Source: Legionella sp.
GTDB taxonomy: Bacteria > Pseudomonadota > Gammaproteobacteria > Legionellales > Legionellaceae
NCBI GenBank assembly: GCA_002863045.1
Contig: PKDH01000056.1
Coordinates: 1-48,182, forward strand
Direction of reading: 5' to 3'
DNA length: 48,182 nt
Below are positions 1 through 11,372 of this stretch, in pieces. Each line of letters starts with the position of its first letter. Position 1 is the stretch's first letter. Made by a program: the position numbers and the translations under genes. The notes beneath the pieces are model-generated. The model did no database searches and was not told the DNA's origin. It was given only the letters and a program-made list of their open reading frames with translations.

Positions 1-1
1 T

Positions 2-1105
2 GCTGAAAATAAACCATATTTACAAAATATAGGTTACATGGATAGATTAGATTATGTATCTATGATGTGTAATGAACATGCCTATGTACGCGCCATCGAA
101 AAAATGCTCGATATTGAAGCACCTATTCGTGCGCAATATATACGAACGATGTTTGATGAAGTAACGCGTATTCTTAATCATTTGTTATGGTTAGGCGCTA
201 TTGCGCTTGATATTGGCGCAATGACAGTTTTTTTATATTGTTTCCGTGAAAGAGAAGATTTATTTGATTGTTATGAGGCCGTTTCAGGTGCTCGTATGCA
301 TGCAAAATACTATCGCGTGGGTGGTGTTGCTCGTGATTTGCCTGAAATGATGCCACACTACAAAGCATCAAAATGGCATAGTCAAAAAGAAGTTGAAATT
401 CTTAATAAAAATCGTGAAGGCAGTTTATTAGATTTTTTATGGGATTTTACGAATCGTTTTCCTAAATGTGTCGATGAATATGAAACTTTATTAACGGATA
501 ATCGTATTTGGAAACAACGCACAGTTGATATTGGTGTGGTTTCTCTTGATGAAGCATTACAATGGGGCTTTACAGGTCCTATGCTTCGTGGCTCAGGTTT
601 GGCTTGGGATTTGCGGAAAAAGCAGCCTTATGCAGCCTATGATAAAATTAATTTTGATGTGCCTGTAGGTAAAACAGGTGATTGTTATGATCGTTATCTT
701 GTAAGAATAGAAGAGCTAAGACAATCAAACCATATTATACGTCAGTGTATTGAGTGGTTACGCCATAATCCAGGGCCTGTGCGAATTGATGACTATAAAA
801 TTACGCCACCAAAGCGTGAGGTTATGAAGCATGATATGGAAGCTTTAATTCATCATTTTAAATTATTTTCAGAAGGATTTTTCTTACCTGTTGGAGAAGT
901 TTACTCTGCGGTCGAGGCTCCAAAAGGTGAATTTGGTATTTACTTGATTTCAGATGGGGCAAATAAACCTTATCGACTTAAAATTCGTGCCCCAGGATTT
1001 GCACATATATCAAGCTATGAGGCTATGACTAAAGGTCATATGCTTGCTGATGGTGTAGCCATCTTAGCAAGCCAAGATATTGTTTTTGGTGAAATTGATA
1101 GGTAG
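2..1105 (+). CDS. nuoD: NADH-quinone oxidoreductase subunit D (NuoD), 5' partial
   Basis: 49-kDa-type subunit of respiratory complex I, which lies in the peripheral arm at the membrane interface and helps form the quinone-binding site. The reading frame is open from base 2 and continues upstream, so the first ATG inside the window (position 38) is internal. The visible 367 residues begin just before the conserved [16 protein letters not shown] stretch, and about 50 N-terminal residues are missing. The family C-terminus is intact, with [22 protein letters not shown] and a final DIVFGEIDR. Next is nuoE, 33-60 bases downstream on the same strand. Identification is secure; only the 5' end is absent. 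Confidence 0.97.
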   Translation, partial: AENKPYLQNIGYMDRLDYVSMMCNEHAYVRAIEKMLDIEAPIRAQYIRTMFDEVTRILNHLLWLGAIALDIGAMTVFLYCFREREDLFDCYEAVSGARMHAKYYRVGGVARDLPEMMPHYKASKWHSQKEVEILNKNREGSLLDFLWDFTNRFPKCVDEYETLLTDNRIWKQRTVDIGVVSLDEALQWGFTGPMLRGSGLAWDLRKKQPYAAYDKINFDVPVGKTGDCYDRYLVRIEELRQSNHIIRQCIEWLRHNPGPVRIDDYKITPPKREVMKHDMEALIHHFKLFSEGFFLPVGEVYSAVEAPKGEFGIYLISDGANKPYRLKIRAPGFAHISSYEAMTKGHMLADGVAILASQDIVFGEIDR

Positions 1106-1165
1106 TCAATCATTTAATGATGATTAATATGTCGTATAGTGACTTATAAAATAGGGTTTAATCGT

Positions 1166-1669
1166 ATGTCGCAAAACTCAGATAAATTACTTTTTCAATT
1201 ATTATCTAAAGAAAAAATACAAGAAATAGATGCGTGGATTGCAAAATATCCTGATAATCAAAAACAATCTGCAGTTATGAGTACCTTGAGAATTGTTCAG
1301 GATGAGTATCGATATTTAACTTCTCATCTTATGGATGCTGTTGCAGAATATCTAGATATGCCTAATATAGCAGTGTATGAAGTAGCAAGTTTTTATACGA
1401 TGTATGAGCATCAGCCAGTTGGTAAAAATATAATTAATGTGTGTACTAATATTTCATGTAAGTTGCGTGGCTCTACTGATATAATGAATTATTTGGAAGA
1501 AAAATTAGAAATTATTCAAGGTCAGACAACTTCTGATCAGCGATTTACCTTGCGTGCAGTTGAATGTCTTGGTGCTTGTATTCATGCTCCTATGATGCAA
1601 ATCAATAAAGATTATCATGAAAATTTAACGTATGAAAAAATAGATACTATTTTAGAGCAATGTGAATAA
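1166..1669 (+). CDS. nuoE: NADH-quinone oxidoreductase subunit E (NuoE)
   Basis: 24-kDa subunit of complex I in the NADH-oxidising module, carrying the [2Fe-2S] cluster N1a. The thioredoxin-like fold and four cluster cysteines are visible: a CTNISC pair followed about 36 residues later by ECLGAC, at C93, C98, C134 and C138 counting from ATG 1166. I prefer this ATG to the in-frame GTG at 1139 because an AGGG element lies just upstream of it, whereas the GTG has no convincing ribosome site; the GTG form would add nine residues. The 3' end abuts or overlaps the nuoF start region, as expected for co-translation. Confidence 0.95.
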   Translation: MSQNSDKLLFQLLSKEKIQEIDAWIAKYPDNQKQSAVMSTLRIVQDEYRYLTSHLMDAVAEYLDMPNIAVYEVASFYTMYEHQPVGKNIINVCTNISCKLRGSTDIMNYLEEKLEIIQGQTTSDQRFTLRAVECLGACIHAPMMQINKDYHENLTYEKIDTILEQCE

Positions 1670-1682
1670 CCGAGGGCTTGCA

Positions 1683-2960
1683 ATGATTAAACAAAATCAA
1701 GTCTGTTACCGAACACGTCATTTAGAGCAGCCCTGGAGCTTAAACTCTTATATGAGCGTTGGTGGCTACAGCGCTTTAAAGCAAATTATAGCTGATAAAA
1801 TTACTCCTCAAAAAATAATTGATGAATTGAAATTATCTGCCTTGCGTGGCCGGGGAGGTGCGGGTTTTCCTACAGGTTTAAAATGGAGTTTTATGAACCG
1901 GAATGCACCTGGAGAAAAATATATAGTTTGTAATTCTGATGAAGGTGAGCCTGGTACTTGTAAAGATAGATATATTTTAGAAGATAATCCCCATCAATTG
2001 ATTGAAGGTATGATCATCGCAGGATATGTGATGGGTGCTACTTGTGGTTATAACTACATACGTGGTGAATTTTGGCAAGCTTTTAAGCGTTGTGAGCATG
2101 CTTTGTTAGAAGCTTATGAGGCAGGGTATTTAGGAAATAATATTTTAGGTAGCGATATTACATTTCATTTATATAATCATCTGGGTGCAGGAGCTTATAT
2201 TTGTGGTGAAGAAACAGCTTTGTTAAATTCGCTTGAAGGTAAAAAAGGGATGCCAAGATTTAAACCCCCTTTTCCGGCCAATTTTGGTTTATATGGTAAA
2301 CCAACAACGATTAATAACACGGAAACATTTGCGTCTGTGCCTGTAATTTTAGAAAAAGGTGGTGAGTGGTTTTTAAATTTAGGTAAACCTAACAATGGCG
2401 GAACCAAATGCTTTAGTGTGAGCGGTCATGTTAATAAACCCGGGAATTTTGAAATTCCGCTAGGTACACCCTTTGCTCAATTATTAGAGTTAGCTGGAGG
2501 GATGCTTAATAATCATCGTATTAAAGCAGTTATTCCCGGTGGTTCATCTATGAGAGTATTGCCAGGTGAATTGATGATGAAGCTTGATATGGACTACGAC
2601 AGCATTCAAAAAGCAGGTTCTGGATTAGGTTCTGGGGCTGTTATTATTATGGATGAAACAACTTGTATGGTTGATGCGCTTTATCGAATTTCTGAATTTT
2701 ATATGGATGAATCTTGTGGTCAATGTACACCGTGTCGTGAAGGAACTGGTTGGATGGTCCGATTAATTCATCGAATTAAACATGGTCACGGAGAAATCGG
2801 AGATATAGAAAAATTAGTGAACGTTGCGGATAAAATTGAAGGTCGGACTATTTGTGCATTAGGTGAGGCTGCGGCATGGCCTGTACAAAGTTTTGTTAAA
2901 AATTTTTATGACGAGTTTGACTATTTCATAAAACATAAACGTTCATTTGTTACTGTGTAA
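1683..2960 (+). CDS. nuoF: NADH-quinone oxidoreductase subunit F (NuoF)
   Basis: 51-kDa subunit of complex I, which binds NADH and FMN and carries the [4Fe-4S] cluster N3. The glycine-rich FMN/NADH segment [13 protein letters not shown] and the [13 protein letters not shown] motif are present. The N3 ligands are ESCGQCTPC (C345, C348, C351) and C391 in TICALG. ATG 1683 is chosen because GAGGG lies about 7-11 bases upstream. An in-frame GTG at 1662 would overlap nuoE by 8 bases and add seven residues. The 425-residue length is normal for the family. Confidence 0.97.
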   Translation: MIKQNQVCYRTRHLEQPWSLNSYMSVGGYSALKQIIADKITPQKIIDELKLSALRGRGGAGFPTGLKWSFMNRNAPGEKYIVCNSDEGEPGTCKDRYILEDNPHQLIEGMIIAGYVMGATCGYNYIRGEFWQAFKRCEHALLEAYEAGYLGNNILGSDITFHLYNHLGAGAYICGEETALLNSLEGKKGMPRFKPPFPANFGLYGKPTTINNTETFASVPVILEKGGEWFLNLGKPNNGGTKCFSVSGHVNKPGNFEIPLGTPFAQLLELAGGMLNNHRIKAVIPGGSSMRVLPGELMMKLDMDYDSIQKAGSGLGSGAVIIMDETTCMVDALYRISEFYMDESCGQCTPCREGTGWMVRLIHRIKHGHGEIGDIEKLVNVADKIEGRTICALGEAAAWPVQSFVKNFYDEFDYFIKHKRSFVTV

Positions 2961-2976
2961 TTAAAAGGTTTAAGTA

Positions 2977-5328
2977 ATGGCTACTATTGAAATTGATGGA
3001 AAAAAGTTTGAAGTTGATAACGGTAAAATGATCATTGAAGTAGCAGATGAAGCAGGTATTCATATTCCTCGTTTTTGTTATCATAAGAAACTATCAGTAG
3101 CTGCGAACTGCCGCATGTGTCTTGTTGAAGTAGAAAACAATCGAAAAACAGTGCCTGCGTGTGCAACACCTATCACAGATGGTATGAAGGTGTTTACCCA
3201 ATCTCAAGCAGCTATACACTCTCAAAAAGCTGTTATGGAATTTTTACTTATTAATCATCCGCTTGACTGTCCTATATGTGATCAAGGCGGGGAGTGTGAA
3301 TTACAAGATGTATCCATGGGTTATGGCTATGCAACTTCAGAGTACGAAGAGTCTAAGCGCACAGTTAAAGATCAAAATCTAGGCACGCTCATATCTACAG
3401 ATATGACCCGTTGTATTCATTGCACGCGTTGCGTGCGATTTGGTGATGAAATAGCAGGTTTGCGTGAGTTAGGTGCAAGTTTTCGTGGCGAAAAAATGAA
3501 GATTGGTACTTATGTTGAACAAAGTATGGTGTCCGAAGTTTCAGGTAACATCATTGATTTATGTCCAGTGGGCGCATTGACCTCTAAACCCGCACGCTAC
3601 ACTTATCGCCCATGGGAATTAAAGCAATATGACAGTATTGCCCCTCATGATTGTATTGGCTCCAATATCCATACTCACACTCGTCAAAGCAAACTAGTTC
3701 GTGTAATACCACGTGAAAATGAAGCGCTCAATGAAACTTGGCTTGCAGATAGAGATAGATTTAGCTACCTTGGTATGAATAGTCCTTCACGGATTGCGCA
3801 ACCTAAAATTAAGCGTAATGGTCAATGGGAAACTGTAGATTGGCCGGATGCACTACAATTTGTCGTTGATAATTTAAATAATTTAATTAAACAATATAGC
3901 TCTGAACAAGTAGGTGTTTTTGCATCACCTTCATCGACAGTCGAAGAATTATATTTGCTACAAAAACTTATGCGAAGCTTGGGTATTAAAAATCTAGATC
4001 ATCGATTACATCAGATTGATTTTAGTGATCAAATGTATTTACCAGCTTTAAATACTAATTCTTGTCGTTATGCAGAAATAGAAGAGCATCAGCAGATATT
4101 ATTGATAGGGTGTAATATTCACCGTGAAGTACCCATCGCAGGTTTGCGTTTGGTAAAAGCTGCACAAAATGGTAAAAAAATTCTTGCGATTAATCCTATC
4201 GATTATGATTTTCATTTCGATTTAGCGCATAAAAAAATAATATCGCCCTTAGAAATGCCATTGTTTTTGTTAAAAATAATTAATGCACTAGATGCTGAGT
4301 CTGCTTTGTTACCAAAAGAACTCCAAGCATTACTTGATGGTGTTGAGTCAGATGATATTTCTCGAGCAATGGCGAATGCTTTATGTCAGTCTAAAGCACT
4401 TATTATTACAGGTGAAATTTTTGATAATCATCCAAACGCTAGTTTATTACGAACTTTAATTTATCATATACGTCAAATTACTAAAGCTGGATTATATCGA
4501 TTATCTGTAGGAGCAAATGCTACAGGTGCAAATCTTGTGGGAATGCTACCTCATCGTCGCGCATTTGGGTATAGTTGTGATGAACCTGGCCTAGATATTC
4601 AAACAGCACTAACGAAACGTCTTAAAGCTTATTTGCTATTCAATGTTGAACCTAATTATGATGTGGCTCATCCCTATAATGCGCGTCAAGCCATGCTTGG
4701 TGCAGAATTTGTTGTAGCTTTCTCAGCCTTTCAAAATGATACACTTGAAGATTATGTCGATGTTATTTTACCCATAGCACCTTTTACTGAAACTTCGGGT
4801 ACTTATATCAACATAGATAATACTTGGCAAACATTTAAAGGTGTTTGTACACCCTATGCTCAATCGCGTCCTGCTTGGAAAATTTTACGGGTTCTAGCAA
4901 ATTTATTCAACGTTGCTGATTTTGACTATTTTTCTACTGATGAGGTGCTAAGCGAAATAAAAGAACAGGTAAACACTATAGTCGAAATTAAATATATCCC
5001 AACTTATCCTAAATTGTTACCAACTATTTTACCTGGATTAATCAGAGTGGGAGAGTGGCCGCTATATCGTATTGATGCCATCGTGCGACATGCAGCCGCT
5101 TTACAACAAAGTGCCGCAGCAGATACAGCTTGTATAAAATTAAATCCAGAAACTGCAAGACTTCTTAAATTAGATGGGTACGCTACTGTTGTTCAAGGTG
5201 ATATTGAGATAACATTACCACTTAAACAAGATTCACGGGTACCTCCCGAAGTAGTATGGGTTGCAAATGCAATGCCTGAGACAGTTGATCTGGGTCATTC
5301 GTTCGCGGCCATCTCTATTAAGCGCTAA
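2977..5328 (+). CDS. nuoG: NADH-quinone oxidoreductase subunit G (NuoG)
   Basis: 75-kDa subunit of complex I, the main iron-sulfur wire of the peripheral arm. Its N-terminal ferredoxin domain has [2Fe-2S] ligands C34, C45, C48 and C62. The H94, C98, C101, C107 set forms the His-ligated [4Fe-4S] cluster. C146, C149, C152 and C196 (CIHCTRC, then CPVGAL) form another [4Fe-4S] cluster. The remaining ~550 residues are a molybdopterin-oxidoreductase-like domain. At 783 residues it is shorter than the E. coli protein (about 900), matching the compact form found in many other proteobacteria. It sits 16 bases after nuoF. Confidence 0.96.
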   Translation: MATIEIDGKKFEVDNGKMIIEVADEAGIHIPRFCYHKKLSVAANCRMCLVEVENNRKTVPACATPITDGMKVFTQSQAAIHSQKAVMEFLLINHPLDCPICDQGGECELQDVSMGYGYATSEYEESKRTVKDQNLGTLISTDMTRCIHCTRCVRFGDEIAGLRELGASFRGEKMKIGTYVEQSMVSEVSGNIIDLCPVGALTSKPARYTYRPWELKQYDSIAPHDCIGSNIHTHTRQSKLVRVIPRENEALNETWLADRDRFSYLGMNSPSRIAQPKIKRNGQWETVDWPDALQFVVDNLNNLIKQYSSEQVGVFASPSSTVEELYLLQKLMRSLGIKNLDHRLHQIDFSDQMYLPALNTNSCRYAEIEEHQQILLIGCNIHREVPIAGLRLVKAAQNGKKILAINPIDYDFHFDLAHKKIISPLEMPLFLLKIINALDAESALLPKELQALLDGVESDDISRAMANALCQSKALIITGEIFDNHPNASLLRTLIYHIRQITKAGLYRLSVGANATGANLVGMLPHRRAFGYSCDEPGLDIQTALTKRLKAYLLFNVEPNYDVAHPYNARQAMLGAEFVVAFSAFQNDTLEDYVDVILPIAPFTETSGTYINIDNTWQTFKGVCTPYAQSRPAWKILRVLANLFNVADFDYFSTDEVLSEIKEQVNTIVEIKYIPTYPKLLPTILPGLIRVGEWPLYRIDAIVRHAAALQQSAAADTACIKLNPETARLLKLDGYATVVQGDIEITLPLKQDSRVPPEVVWVANAMPETVDLGHSFAAISIKR

Positions 5329-5341
5329 TTTAGGTAAAAAA

Positions 5342-6367
5342 ATGCTTCATAATATTGCAATATTACTATGGATAATCATTAAGATATTACTCATTGTAGT
5401 TCCCTTACTACTTGTGGTTGCCTATTTAACTTTTGCAGAACGCAAAGTAATTGGTTATATCCAATCTCGAATTGGGCCTAACAGAGTAGGATTTAAAGGA
5501 TTATTACAACCTTTTGCTGATTTGATAAAATTGATCACAAAAGAAGTCATCATACCCAATAAATCAAATAGATATTTGTTTATTGTGGCACCTTTGTTTG
5601 CATTGGTACCGGCGTTAGCTGGATGGGCTGCAGTTCCTTTATCACAAGGAATGGTATTAGCAAACATAAACGCTGGTGTATTATTTATTTTCGCCATCAG
5701 TTCGCTTGGTGTGTATGGTGTGTTGATAGCAGGATGGGCATCTAATTCAAAATATGCTTTATTTGGCTCACTAAGAAGTGCTGCGCAAACTGTATCATAT
5801 GAAATTGCGATGGGGTTTGCTTTTGTTGGAGTATTACTAGCTTCAGGAAGTATGAATCTAACTGAAATCGTATTATCACAGCAAGGTGGTATTCATCATT
5901 GGTGGTTCGTGCCATTATTCCCATTATTTATTGTCTTTTGGATAGCTGCACTGGCCGAGACAAATCGTGCGCCTTTTGACTTGGCTGAGGGCGAATCTGA
6001 AATTGTCGCTGGCTTTCATGTTGAATATTCTGGTATTGGCTTCGCGCTATTTTTCCTATCTGAATATGCTAGTATGGTTCTTATCTCTACAATGATGGCT
6101 TTATTGTTTTTAGGCGGGTGGTTATCGCCTTTTGAGAATATTCCTGTTTTACAAAATATTTTATTTTTTATTCCAGGTTTTGTCTGGTTAGCTTTAAAAG
6201 TTGCGCTTTTTTTATTTGTTTACCTATGGGTTCGAGCTACTTTTCCGCGTTATCGGTATGATCAACTAATGCGATTGGGTTGGAAAATACTTATTCCAGT
6301 TACAATTGTTTGGGTTATCGTTACAGCATTAATGGTGGTATCTCACCTTAAACCTTGGTTTAACTAA
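5342..6367 (+). CDS. nuoH: NADH-quinone oxidoreductase subunit H (NuoH)
   Basis: Membrane subunit of complex I (ND1 homologue) joining the peripheral arm to the membrane arm and shaping the quinone chamber. Visible family signatures are [19 protein letters not shown] and [14 protein letters not shown] near the N-terminus, and the [15 protein letters not shown] loop near the middle, with about eight hydrophobic helices. The open frame extends upstream to 5261 inside nuoG, but ATG 5342, preceded by AGG, gives the normal 341-residue protein and clears the nuoG stop by 13 bases. Confidence 0.96.
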   Translation: MLHNIAILLWIIIKILLIVVPLLLVVAYLTFAERKVIGYIQSRIGPNRVGFKGLLQPFADLIKLITKEVIIPNKSNRYLFIVAPLFALVPALAGWAAVPLSQGMVLANINAGVLFIFAISSLGVYGVLIAGWASNSKYALFGSLRSAAQTVSYEIAMGFAFVGVLLASGSMNLTEIVLSQQGGIHHWWFVPLFPLFIVFWIAALAETNRAPFDLAEGESEIVAGFHVEYSGIGFALFFLSEYASMVLISTMMALLFLGGWLSPFENIPVLQNILFFIPGFVWLALKVALFLFVYLWVRATFPRYRYDQLMRLGWKILIPVTIVWVIVTALMVVSHLKPWFN

Positions 6368-6384
6368 TTACGTAGAGTCGATAT

Positions 6385-6885
6385 ATGAAAAATGTTTTTC
6401 GTTATATTACACATTATCTAAAAAGCTTTTTACTCATAGAATTATTATTGGGTCTAAAATTGACGGGTAAATATTTTTTTAAGAAAAAAACAACCGTTCA
6501 GTTTCCTGAGGAAAGTACCCCAACTTCAACTCGATTTCGCGGTCTTTTGGCTTTACGGCGTTACCCTAATGGTGAAGAGCGCTGTATTGCTTGTAAATTA
6601 TGTGAGGCAGTTTGCCCAGCTCTGGCCATTACCATTGAATCCGAGGAGCGTGAAGATGGTTCTCGTCGTACGACAAGATACGATATTGATGCTTTTAAAT
6701 GTATTTATTGTGGACTTTGTGAAGAATCCTGTCCGGTTGATTCAATCGTTACAACGCCTATACAGCATTATCATTTCACCGAACGAGGTCAAAATATTTT
6801 GACTAAATCTAAATTATTAGCCATAGGTGATTTAATGGAAGGGCAGCTTGCGGCAGATCGTGAAAAAGATAGAGCATCACGTTAG
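6385..6885 (+). CDS. nuoI: NADH-quinone oxidoreductase subunit I (NuoI)
   Basis: TYKY-type ferredoxin subunit of complex I, which passes electrons through clusters N6a and N6b towards NuoB and quinone. Two complete CxxCxxCxxxCP motifs are visible: C67, C70, C73, C77 and C106, C109, C112, C116. A short amphipathic N-terminal stretch is followed by the conserved [20 protein letters not shown] segment. The length of 166 residues is typical. It lies 17 bases after nuoH, with GAG upstream of the ATG. Confidence 0.96.
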   Translation: MKNVFRYITHYLKSFLLIELLLGLKLTGKYFFKKKTTVQFPEESTPTSTRFRGLLALRRYPNGEERCIACKLCEAVCPALAITIESEEREDGSRRTTRYDIDAFKCIYCGLCEESCPVDSIVTTPIQHYHFTERGQNILTKSKLLAIGDLMEGQLAADREKDRASR

Positions 6886-6896
6886 TGGAGTAAAAT

Positions 6897-7547
6897 ATGC
6901 ATAGTTTTATTGTTCAAATGATTTTTTATATATTTGCAAGTATAACCGTTCTATCGGCTTTTATGGTGATTACACAACATAACCCAGTAAGATGCGTATT
7001 ATTTCTAGTAGTTGCTTTTTTTGCGTCTTCCATACTATGGATGTTACTTCAAGCAGAATTTCTATCATTAATTTTAATACTTGTCTATGTTGGTGCAGTC
7101 ATGACACTATTTCTGTTCGTCGTGATGATGCTAGATACTAATACAGATGTACTACCAATACATTTTACGCGCTATCTACCTTTTGGCTTTATTTTGGTAA
7201 CACTTTTAGTAGGTTTGCTGCTTATTTCAGTTCCGAAACAATGGTATAAAACAGATACTAAATATGATGTCGAAACAACCTATCAAAGTTTAGATGACAG
7301 TAAATTTAATACTGAAATTCAAGGTAATTTGTCGAATACTCAAGAAATAGGTTTACAATTGTATACTAAATATATGATTGCATTCGAATTAGCAGCTGCT
7401 TTATTATTAGTAGCAATTGTATCTGCCATTACTCTCGCCCATAAAAGTACTAGTCAAAGCAAAAAGCAACTTATTCTTAAACAATTAATGGTTAGAAAAA
7501 AAGATAGAATCAAACTTGTTTCTATGAATTCTGATAAAAATATATAG
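6897..7547 (+). CDS. nuoJ: NADH-quinone oxidoreductase subunit J (NuoJ)
   Basis: ND6-type membrane subunit of complex I. Five hydrophobic helices are visible, with the family signature [27 protein letters not shown] third helix around residues 55-77, which contains a functionally important glutamate-rich bend in homologues. The loop of about 50 residues before the last helix is polar. The C-terminus carries a Lys/Arg-rich tail (about residues 180-216), so the protein is somewhat longer than the E. coli form. A GTGGAG ribosome site precedes the ATG, 11 bases after nuoI. Confidence 0.94.
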   Translation: MHSFIVQMIFYIFASITVLSAFMVITQHNPVRCVLFLVVAFFASSILWMLLQAEFLSLILILVYVGAVMTLFLFVVMMLDTNTDVLPIHFTRYLPFGFILVTLLVGLLLISVPKQWYKTDTKYDVETTYQSLDDSKFNTEIQGNLSNTQEIGLQLYTKYMIAFELAAALLLVAIVSAITLAHKSTSQSKKQLILKQLMVRKKDRIKLVSMNSDKNI

Positions 7548-7555
7548 GTATAAAA

Positions 7556-7861
7556 ATGATCCCAGTTAACCATTATCTTATTTTAACGGCTATTGTTTTT
7601 GGGCTTAGCATTGTGGGTATTATGTTAAATCGTAACAATGTTATCTTAATACTTGCTTGTATTGAACTTATGTTATTAGCAGTAAATACTAATTTTGTAA
7701 CATTCTCTCATTATTATCACTCTATAGCTGGTCAAATTTTTGTTTTTTTTATTTTGACAGTTGCTGCCGCAGAGGCCGCAATTGGACTTGCTATTGTTAT
7801 GTTGCTATATCGCAACCGAGGTAATATAAACGTGAAAAATATGAATCATTTAAAAGGTTAG
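7556..7861 (+). CDS. nuoK: NADH-quinone oxidoreductase subunit K (NuoK)
   Basis: ND4L-type proton-translocating membrane subunit of complex I. It has three hydrophobic helices in 101 residues. The second helix carries the conserved glutamate in the [12 protein letters not shown] motif, and the third carries [11 protein letters not shown] with the second conserved glutamate. Both acidic residues are known to matter for proton pumping. It lies eight bases after nuoJ and four bases before nuoL. Confidence 0.95.
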   Translation: MIPVNHYLILTAIVFGLSIVGIMLNRNNVILILACIELMLLAVNTNFVTFSHYYHSIAGQIFVFFILTVAAAEAAIGLAIVMLLYRNRGNINVKNMNHLKG

Positions 7862-7865
7862 CTGC

Positions 7866-9833
7866 ATGTTTATACAAAAATTATGTCTTATTCTGGTTTT
7901 GGCTCCTTTAATAGGCTCTATCCTGTCGGGTATTTTCCGAAATCAAATCGGACCAATCGGTGCACATTGCCTAACAATCTTAGGGGTTAGTATATCTTTT
8001 TTTGTGTCTATTTTTGTTGCTTATTTGGTATTGGGCGAAGGCCATATTGTTAACCAAAATCTATATACATGGGCTTCAGGAGCGGCATTATTTCCATATG
8101 TTTTTAAATTAGGATTTTTGATTGACCCGCTTACAGCTGTGATGTTGGTAACTGTAACTTTTGTTTCATTATTGGTGCATATATATAGTATTGGCTATAT
8201 GGCTGGAGATAAAGGTTATCAACGTTTTTTTAGTTATATTTCACTTTTTACTTTTATGATGCTGATGTTAGTGTCTGCTAACAATTTTCTACAATTATTT
8301 TTTGGCTGGGAAGGCGTTGGTTTGGTATCTTATCTATTAATTGGTTTTTGGTACGATCGTGAATCAGCTAATGAAGGAAGTTTGAAAGCTTTTTTAGTTA
8401 ACCGTGTAGGTGATTTTGGTTTTGTTTTAGGTATAGCATTTTTATTGGCATATGCTGGTAGCTTAGATTATGAAACAGTGTTTAGGCAGGCGCAAATTTT
8501 GTCGAATTTGTCTATTACTATTTTTAGTTATCCTTGTTCAGTTTTATCAGTGACCTGCTTTTTATTATTTATAGGCGCAATGGCAAAATCAGCACAGGTT
8601 CCTTTACATGTATGGTTACCTGAATCTATGGAAGGGCCTACACCTATTTCAGCATTAATCCATGCGGCAACCATGGTAACTGCAGGTGTTTTTATGATAG
8701 CGCGAATTTCACCGATAATAGAATATAGTCCAAATATTCTAAGCTTTATTCTAGTAATTGGAGCAACAGGTGCATTGTTTACAGGTATTATTGCCCTTGT
8801 CATGAATGATATTAAACGAGTTGTCGCATATTCAACGCTTTCACAGTTAGGCTATATGATGGTAGCTATGGGGTTATCTGCTTATAGTGCGGGTATATTT
8901 CATTTACTAACGCATGCTTTTTTCAAGGCTTTGCTTTTTTTAGGTGCAGGGTCGGTCATTATGGGTATGCATCATGAGCAGGATATGCGGAAAATGGGTG
9001 GATTGTGGCGTAAGATGCCAATTACTTATACCACTTTTATTATTGGTTCACTGGCTTTATGCGCCGTTCCGCCTTTATCCGGTTTTTATTCTAAAGATAC
9101 GATTATAGAAGCTGCACAATTATCGACTATCCCTGGAAGTAGCTATGCCTATTTTTGTGTAGTTACAGGAGCCATGATTACAGCATTATATAGCTTTCGT
9201 GCTTTCTTTATGACATTTCATGGTAAACCACGTATGAGTAGAGAGGTATTTTCACATATTCAAGAATCGCCATGGAGTGTGTGTTTGCCTTTAATTTTGT
9301 TATCAATTCCCTCATTTATAATCGGGTATGTATTGTACATGCCTTTATTATTCGACAATCAGCCTTTGCTAAGCCGTTCTATATTTACATTGCCTAACCA
9401 TGATGTCTTATTAGAACTGGGTCGTGAAATTGCTTCACCAGCGCAAGCGATGCTTATGGCGCCATGGTCACTCACTTTTTGGTTAACAATCGGTGGAATA
9501 AGTTTAGCTTGGTTAAGTTATATTAAGTTTCCATACTTACCAACTTGGTTAGCTTGTCGTTTATCGTGGATATATCAATTACTGTTAAATAAATACGGAT
9601 TCGACCTATTCAATAACTTATTTTTTGTTAAAGGAACCAAACAAATAGGTAGGTTATTTTATAATTTTGGCGATAGATATCTAATTGATAAAACCATGGT
9701 AAACGGCACTGGCTCTGCAATAAAATGGATGGCAAATAAAGGGCGAGCTTTGCAAAGCGGATATCTTTATCATTATGCTACCGTCATGGTTATTGGGTTG
9801 TTTGGTTTCCTATGTTGGTTGCTATTAGGTTGA
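7866..9833 (+). CDS. nuoL: NADH-quinone oxidoreductase subunit L (NuoL)
   Basis: ND5-type antiporter-like subunit at the far end of the complex I membrane arm. The proton-channel residues are visible: E149 in GWEGVGLVSYLLIGFWY and K241 in AKSAQVPLHVWLPESMEGPT, followed by a LIHAATMVTAG helix and a later THAFFKALLFLG lysine helix. At 655 residues it is long enough to include the C-terminal lateral helix that braces NuoM and NuoN. Neighbours nuoK and nuoM are 4 and 15 bases away. Confidence 0.97.
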   Translation: MFIQKLCLILVLAPLIGSILSGIFRNQIGPIGAHCLTILGVSISFFVSIFVAYLVLGEGHIVNQNLYTWASGAALFPYVFKLGFLIDPLTAVMLVTVTFVSLLVHIYSIGYMAGDKGYQRFFSYISLFTFMMLMLVSANNFLQLFFGWEGVGLVSYLLIGFWYDRESANEGSLKAFLVNRVGDFGFVLGIAFLLAYAGSLDYETVFRQAQILSNLSITIFSYPCSVLSVTCFLLFIGAMAKSAQVPLHVWLPESMEGPTPISALIHAATMVTAGVFMIARISPIIEYSPNILSFILVIGATGALFTGIIALVMNDIKRVVAYSTLSQLGYMMVAMGLSAYSAGIFHLLTHAFFKALLFLGAGSVIMGMHHEQDMRKMGGLWRKMPITYTTFIIGSLALCAVPPLSGFYSKDTIIEAAQLSTIPGSSYAYFCVVTGAMITALYSFRAFFMTFHGKPRMSREVFSHIQESPWSVCLPLILLSIPSFIIGYVLYMPLLFDNQPLLSRSIFTLPNHDVLLELGREIASPAQAMLMAPWSLTFWLTIGGISLAWLSYIKFPYLPTWLACRLSWIYQLLLNKYGFDLFNNLFFVKGTKQIGRLFYNFGDRYLIDKTMVNGTGSAIKWMANKGRALQSGYLYHYATVMVIGLFGFLCWLLLG

Positions 9834-9848
9834 ATATAAGGTGAAGTT

Positions 9849-11357
9849 ATGTATCATTTGCTAAGCTTGTTAATTTGGTTACCTATTTTTGGTGGAATAT
9901 TTGTTTTTATAACAGGTGATGATAATAATCCTAATATCTCGCGCTATCTATCGCTTTTCGTGGTTGGCCTAACCTTAGCAATTTGTTTACCGTTGATGCT
10001 CAATTTTAATGTTAATGATGCTCGTATGCAGTTTGTTGAAGATGTCGCATGGATGCCCTCCCTTGGTATTCATTATGCATTAGGTATTGATGGATTATCA
10101 TTGATGCTTATTTTAACAAGTGTTATAACTAATTTAATTGTTATCTTAGCCACCTGGCATAGCGTTTGTACTAAAGTAAGCCAATATATGGCATCTTTTT
10201 TAATCCTGCAAGGGTTATTAATGGGTGTTTTTGCGGCAACAGATGCTATTTTATTTTACATATTTTGGGAAGCCACTTTAATTCCAATGTATCTAATTAT
10301 TGGAATTTGGGGTTCAGATAATCGTGTTTATGCAGCTATTAAATTCTTTTTGTATACTTTTTTGGGCTCTGTACTTATGTTGGCGGCATTTCTTTATATG
10401 GGATATCGCTTGGGTTCTTTTAATATTGAAATGATGTATGCATTAAAATTAAGTTTGCCTATACAAACATTAATATTCATCGCCTTTTTCTTCGGTTTTG
10501 CCATCAAAATTCCAATGTTTCCTGTCCATACTTGGCTACCTGATGCACATACAGAGGCTCCGGCTGGTGGCTCTATTATGTTAGCAGCTATTTTATTAAA
10601 GCTTGGAGCTTATGGATTTATTCGCTTTGCTTTACCCATAGTACCTGATGCATGTAATCAATATGCATCTATTATGGTAACGCTGTCGCTCATTGCAGTG
10701 GTTTATATAGGTTTAATAGCCATCATTCAAAAAGATATGAAAAAATTGATTGCTTATTCTTCAATTTCTCATATGGGTTTTGTCACACTTGGTTGTTTCG
10801 GCATTTATGCAATAGCAAAGCATACCAATTTGGCTCATGCAGGTTTATTGTTAGAAGGCGCTATTGCAGTAATGCTTTCACATGCTTTCATTTCTAGTGG
10901 TATGTTTGCAGGAGTGGGGTTTATATACGATAGGCTACATACACGACAGTTAAATGAATTAGGGGGCTTAGTACATTCTATGCCATTATTCGCTTCCTTT
11001 TTTATGTTATTCGCTATGGCTAATGCGGGACTACCTGGAACTTCCGGATTCGTAGGTGAATTTATGATTATATTATCGAGTTTAAAAGCAGGATTTTGGA
11101 TAGCTTTTTGGGCGGCCTCGACGCTTATTATAGCGGCCACATACACTTTATGGATGTATAAAAGAGTTATTTTTGGTCAAATAACTCAACCTAAAATTGC
11201 TGAGTTAAACGATTTATCTTCATTTGAAGCAAGCTCATATATATTGCTAGCTGTAATAGTCTTAGCCATGGGTGTTTATCCTAAACCCATGCTAGATTAT
11301 GTGCATCAATCTGTAAATCATACATTGATGCTAGCAACTAAATCAAAATTATCATAA
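9849..11357 (+). CDS. nuoM: NADH-quinone oxidoreductase subunit M (NuoM)
   Basis: ND4-type antiporter-like proton-pumping subunit of complex I. Channel residues seen are E141 in IFWEATLIPMYLIIGIWG and K220 in GFAIKIPMFPVHTWLPDAH, followed by the LAAILLKLGAYG helix and the KDMKKLIAYSSISHMGF segment. About 14 hydrophobic helices in 502 residues is normal. An AAGGTGAAG ribosome site precedes the ATG. Confidence 0.97.
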   Translation: MYHLLSLLIWLPIFGGIFVFITGDDNNPNISRYLSLFVVGLTLAICLPLMLNFNVNDARMQFVEDVAWMPSLGIHYALGIDGLSLMLILTSVITNLIVILATWHSVCTKVSQYMASFLILQGLLMGVFAATDAILFYIFWEATLIPMYLIIGIWGSDNRVYAAIKFFLYTFLGSVLMLAAFLYMGYRLGSFNIEMMYALKLSLPIQTLIFIAFFFGFAIKIPMFPVHTWLPDAHTEAPAGGSIMLAAILLKLGAYGFIRFALPIVPDACNQYASIMVTLSLIAVVYIGLIAIIQKDMKKLIAYSSISHMGFVTLGCFGIYAIAKHTNLAHAGLLLEGAIAVMLSHAFISSGMFAGVGFIYDRLHTRQLNELGGLVHSMPLFASFFMLFAMANAGLPGTSGFVGEFMIILSSLKAGFWIAFWAASTLIIAATYTLWMYKRVIFGQITQPKIAELNDLSSFEASSYILLAVIVLAMGVYPKPMLDYVHQSVNHTLMLATKSKLS

Positions 11358-11372
11358 ATAAGGTAATCAGTT

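Noticed and set aside
1139..1165. GTG start for nuoE
   Set aside because: No good ribosome site; ATG 1166 has AGGG upstream and fits the family length.
5261..5341. Upstream extension of nuoH into nuoG
   Set aside because: The extra 27 residues are out-of-frame nuoG sequence; ATG 5342 gives the conserved length.
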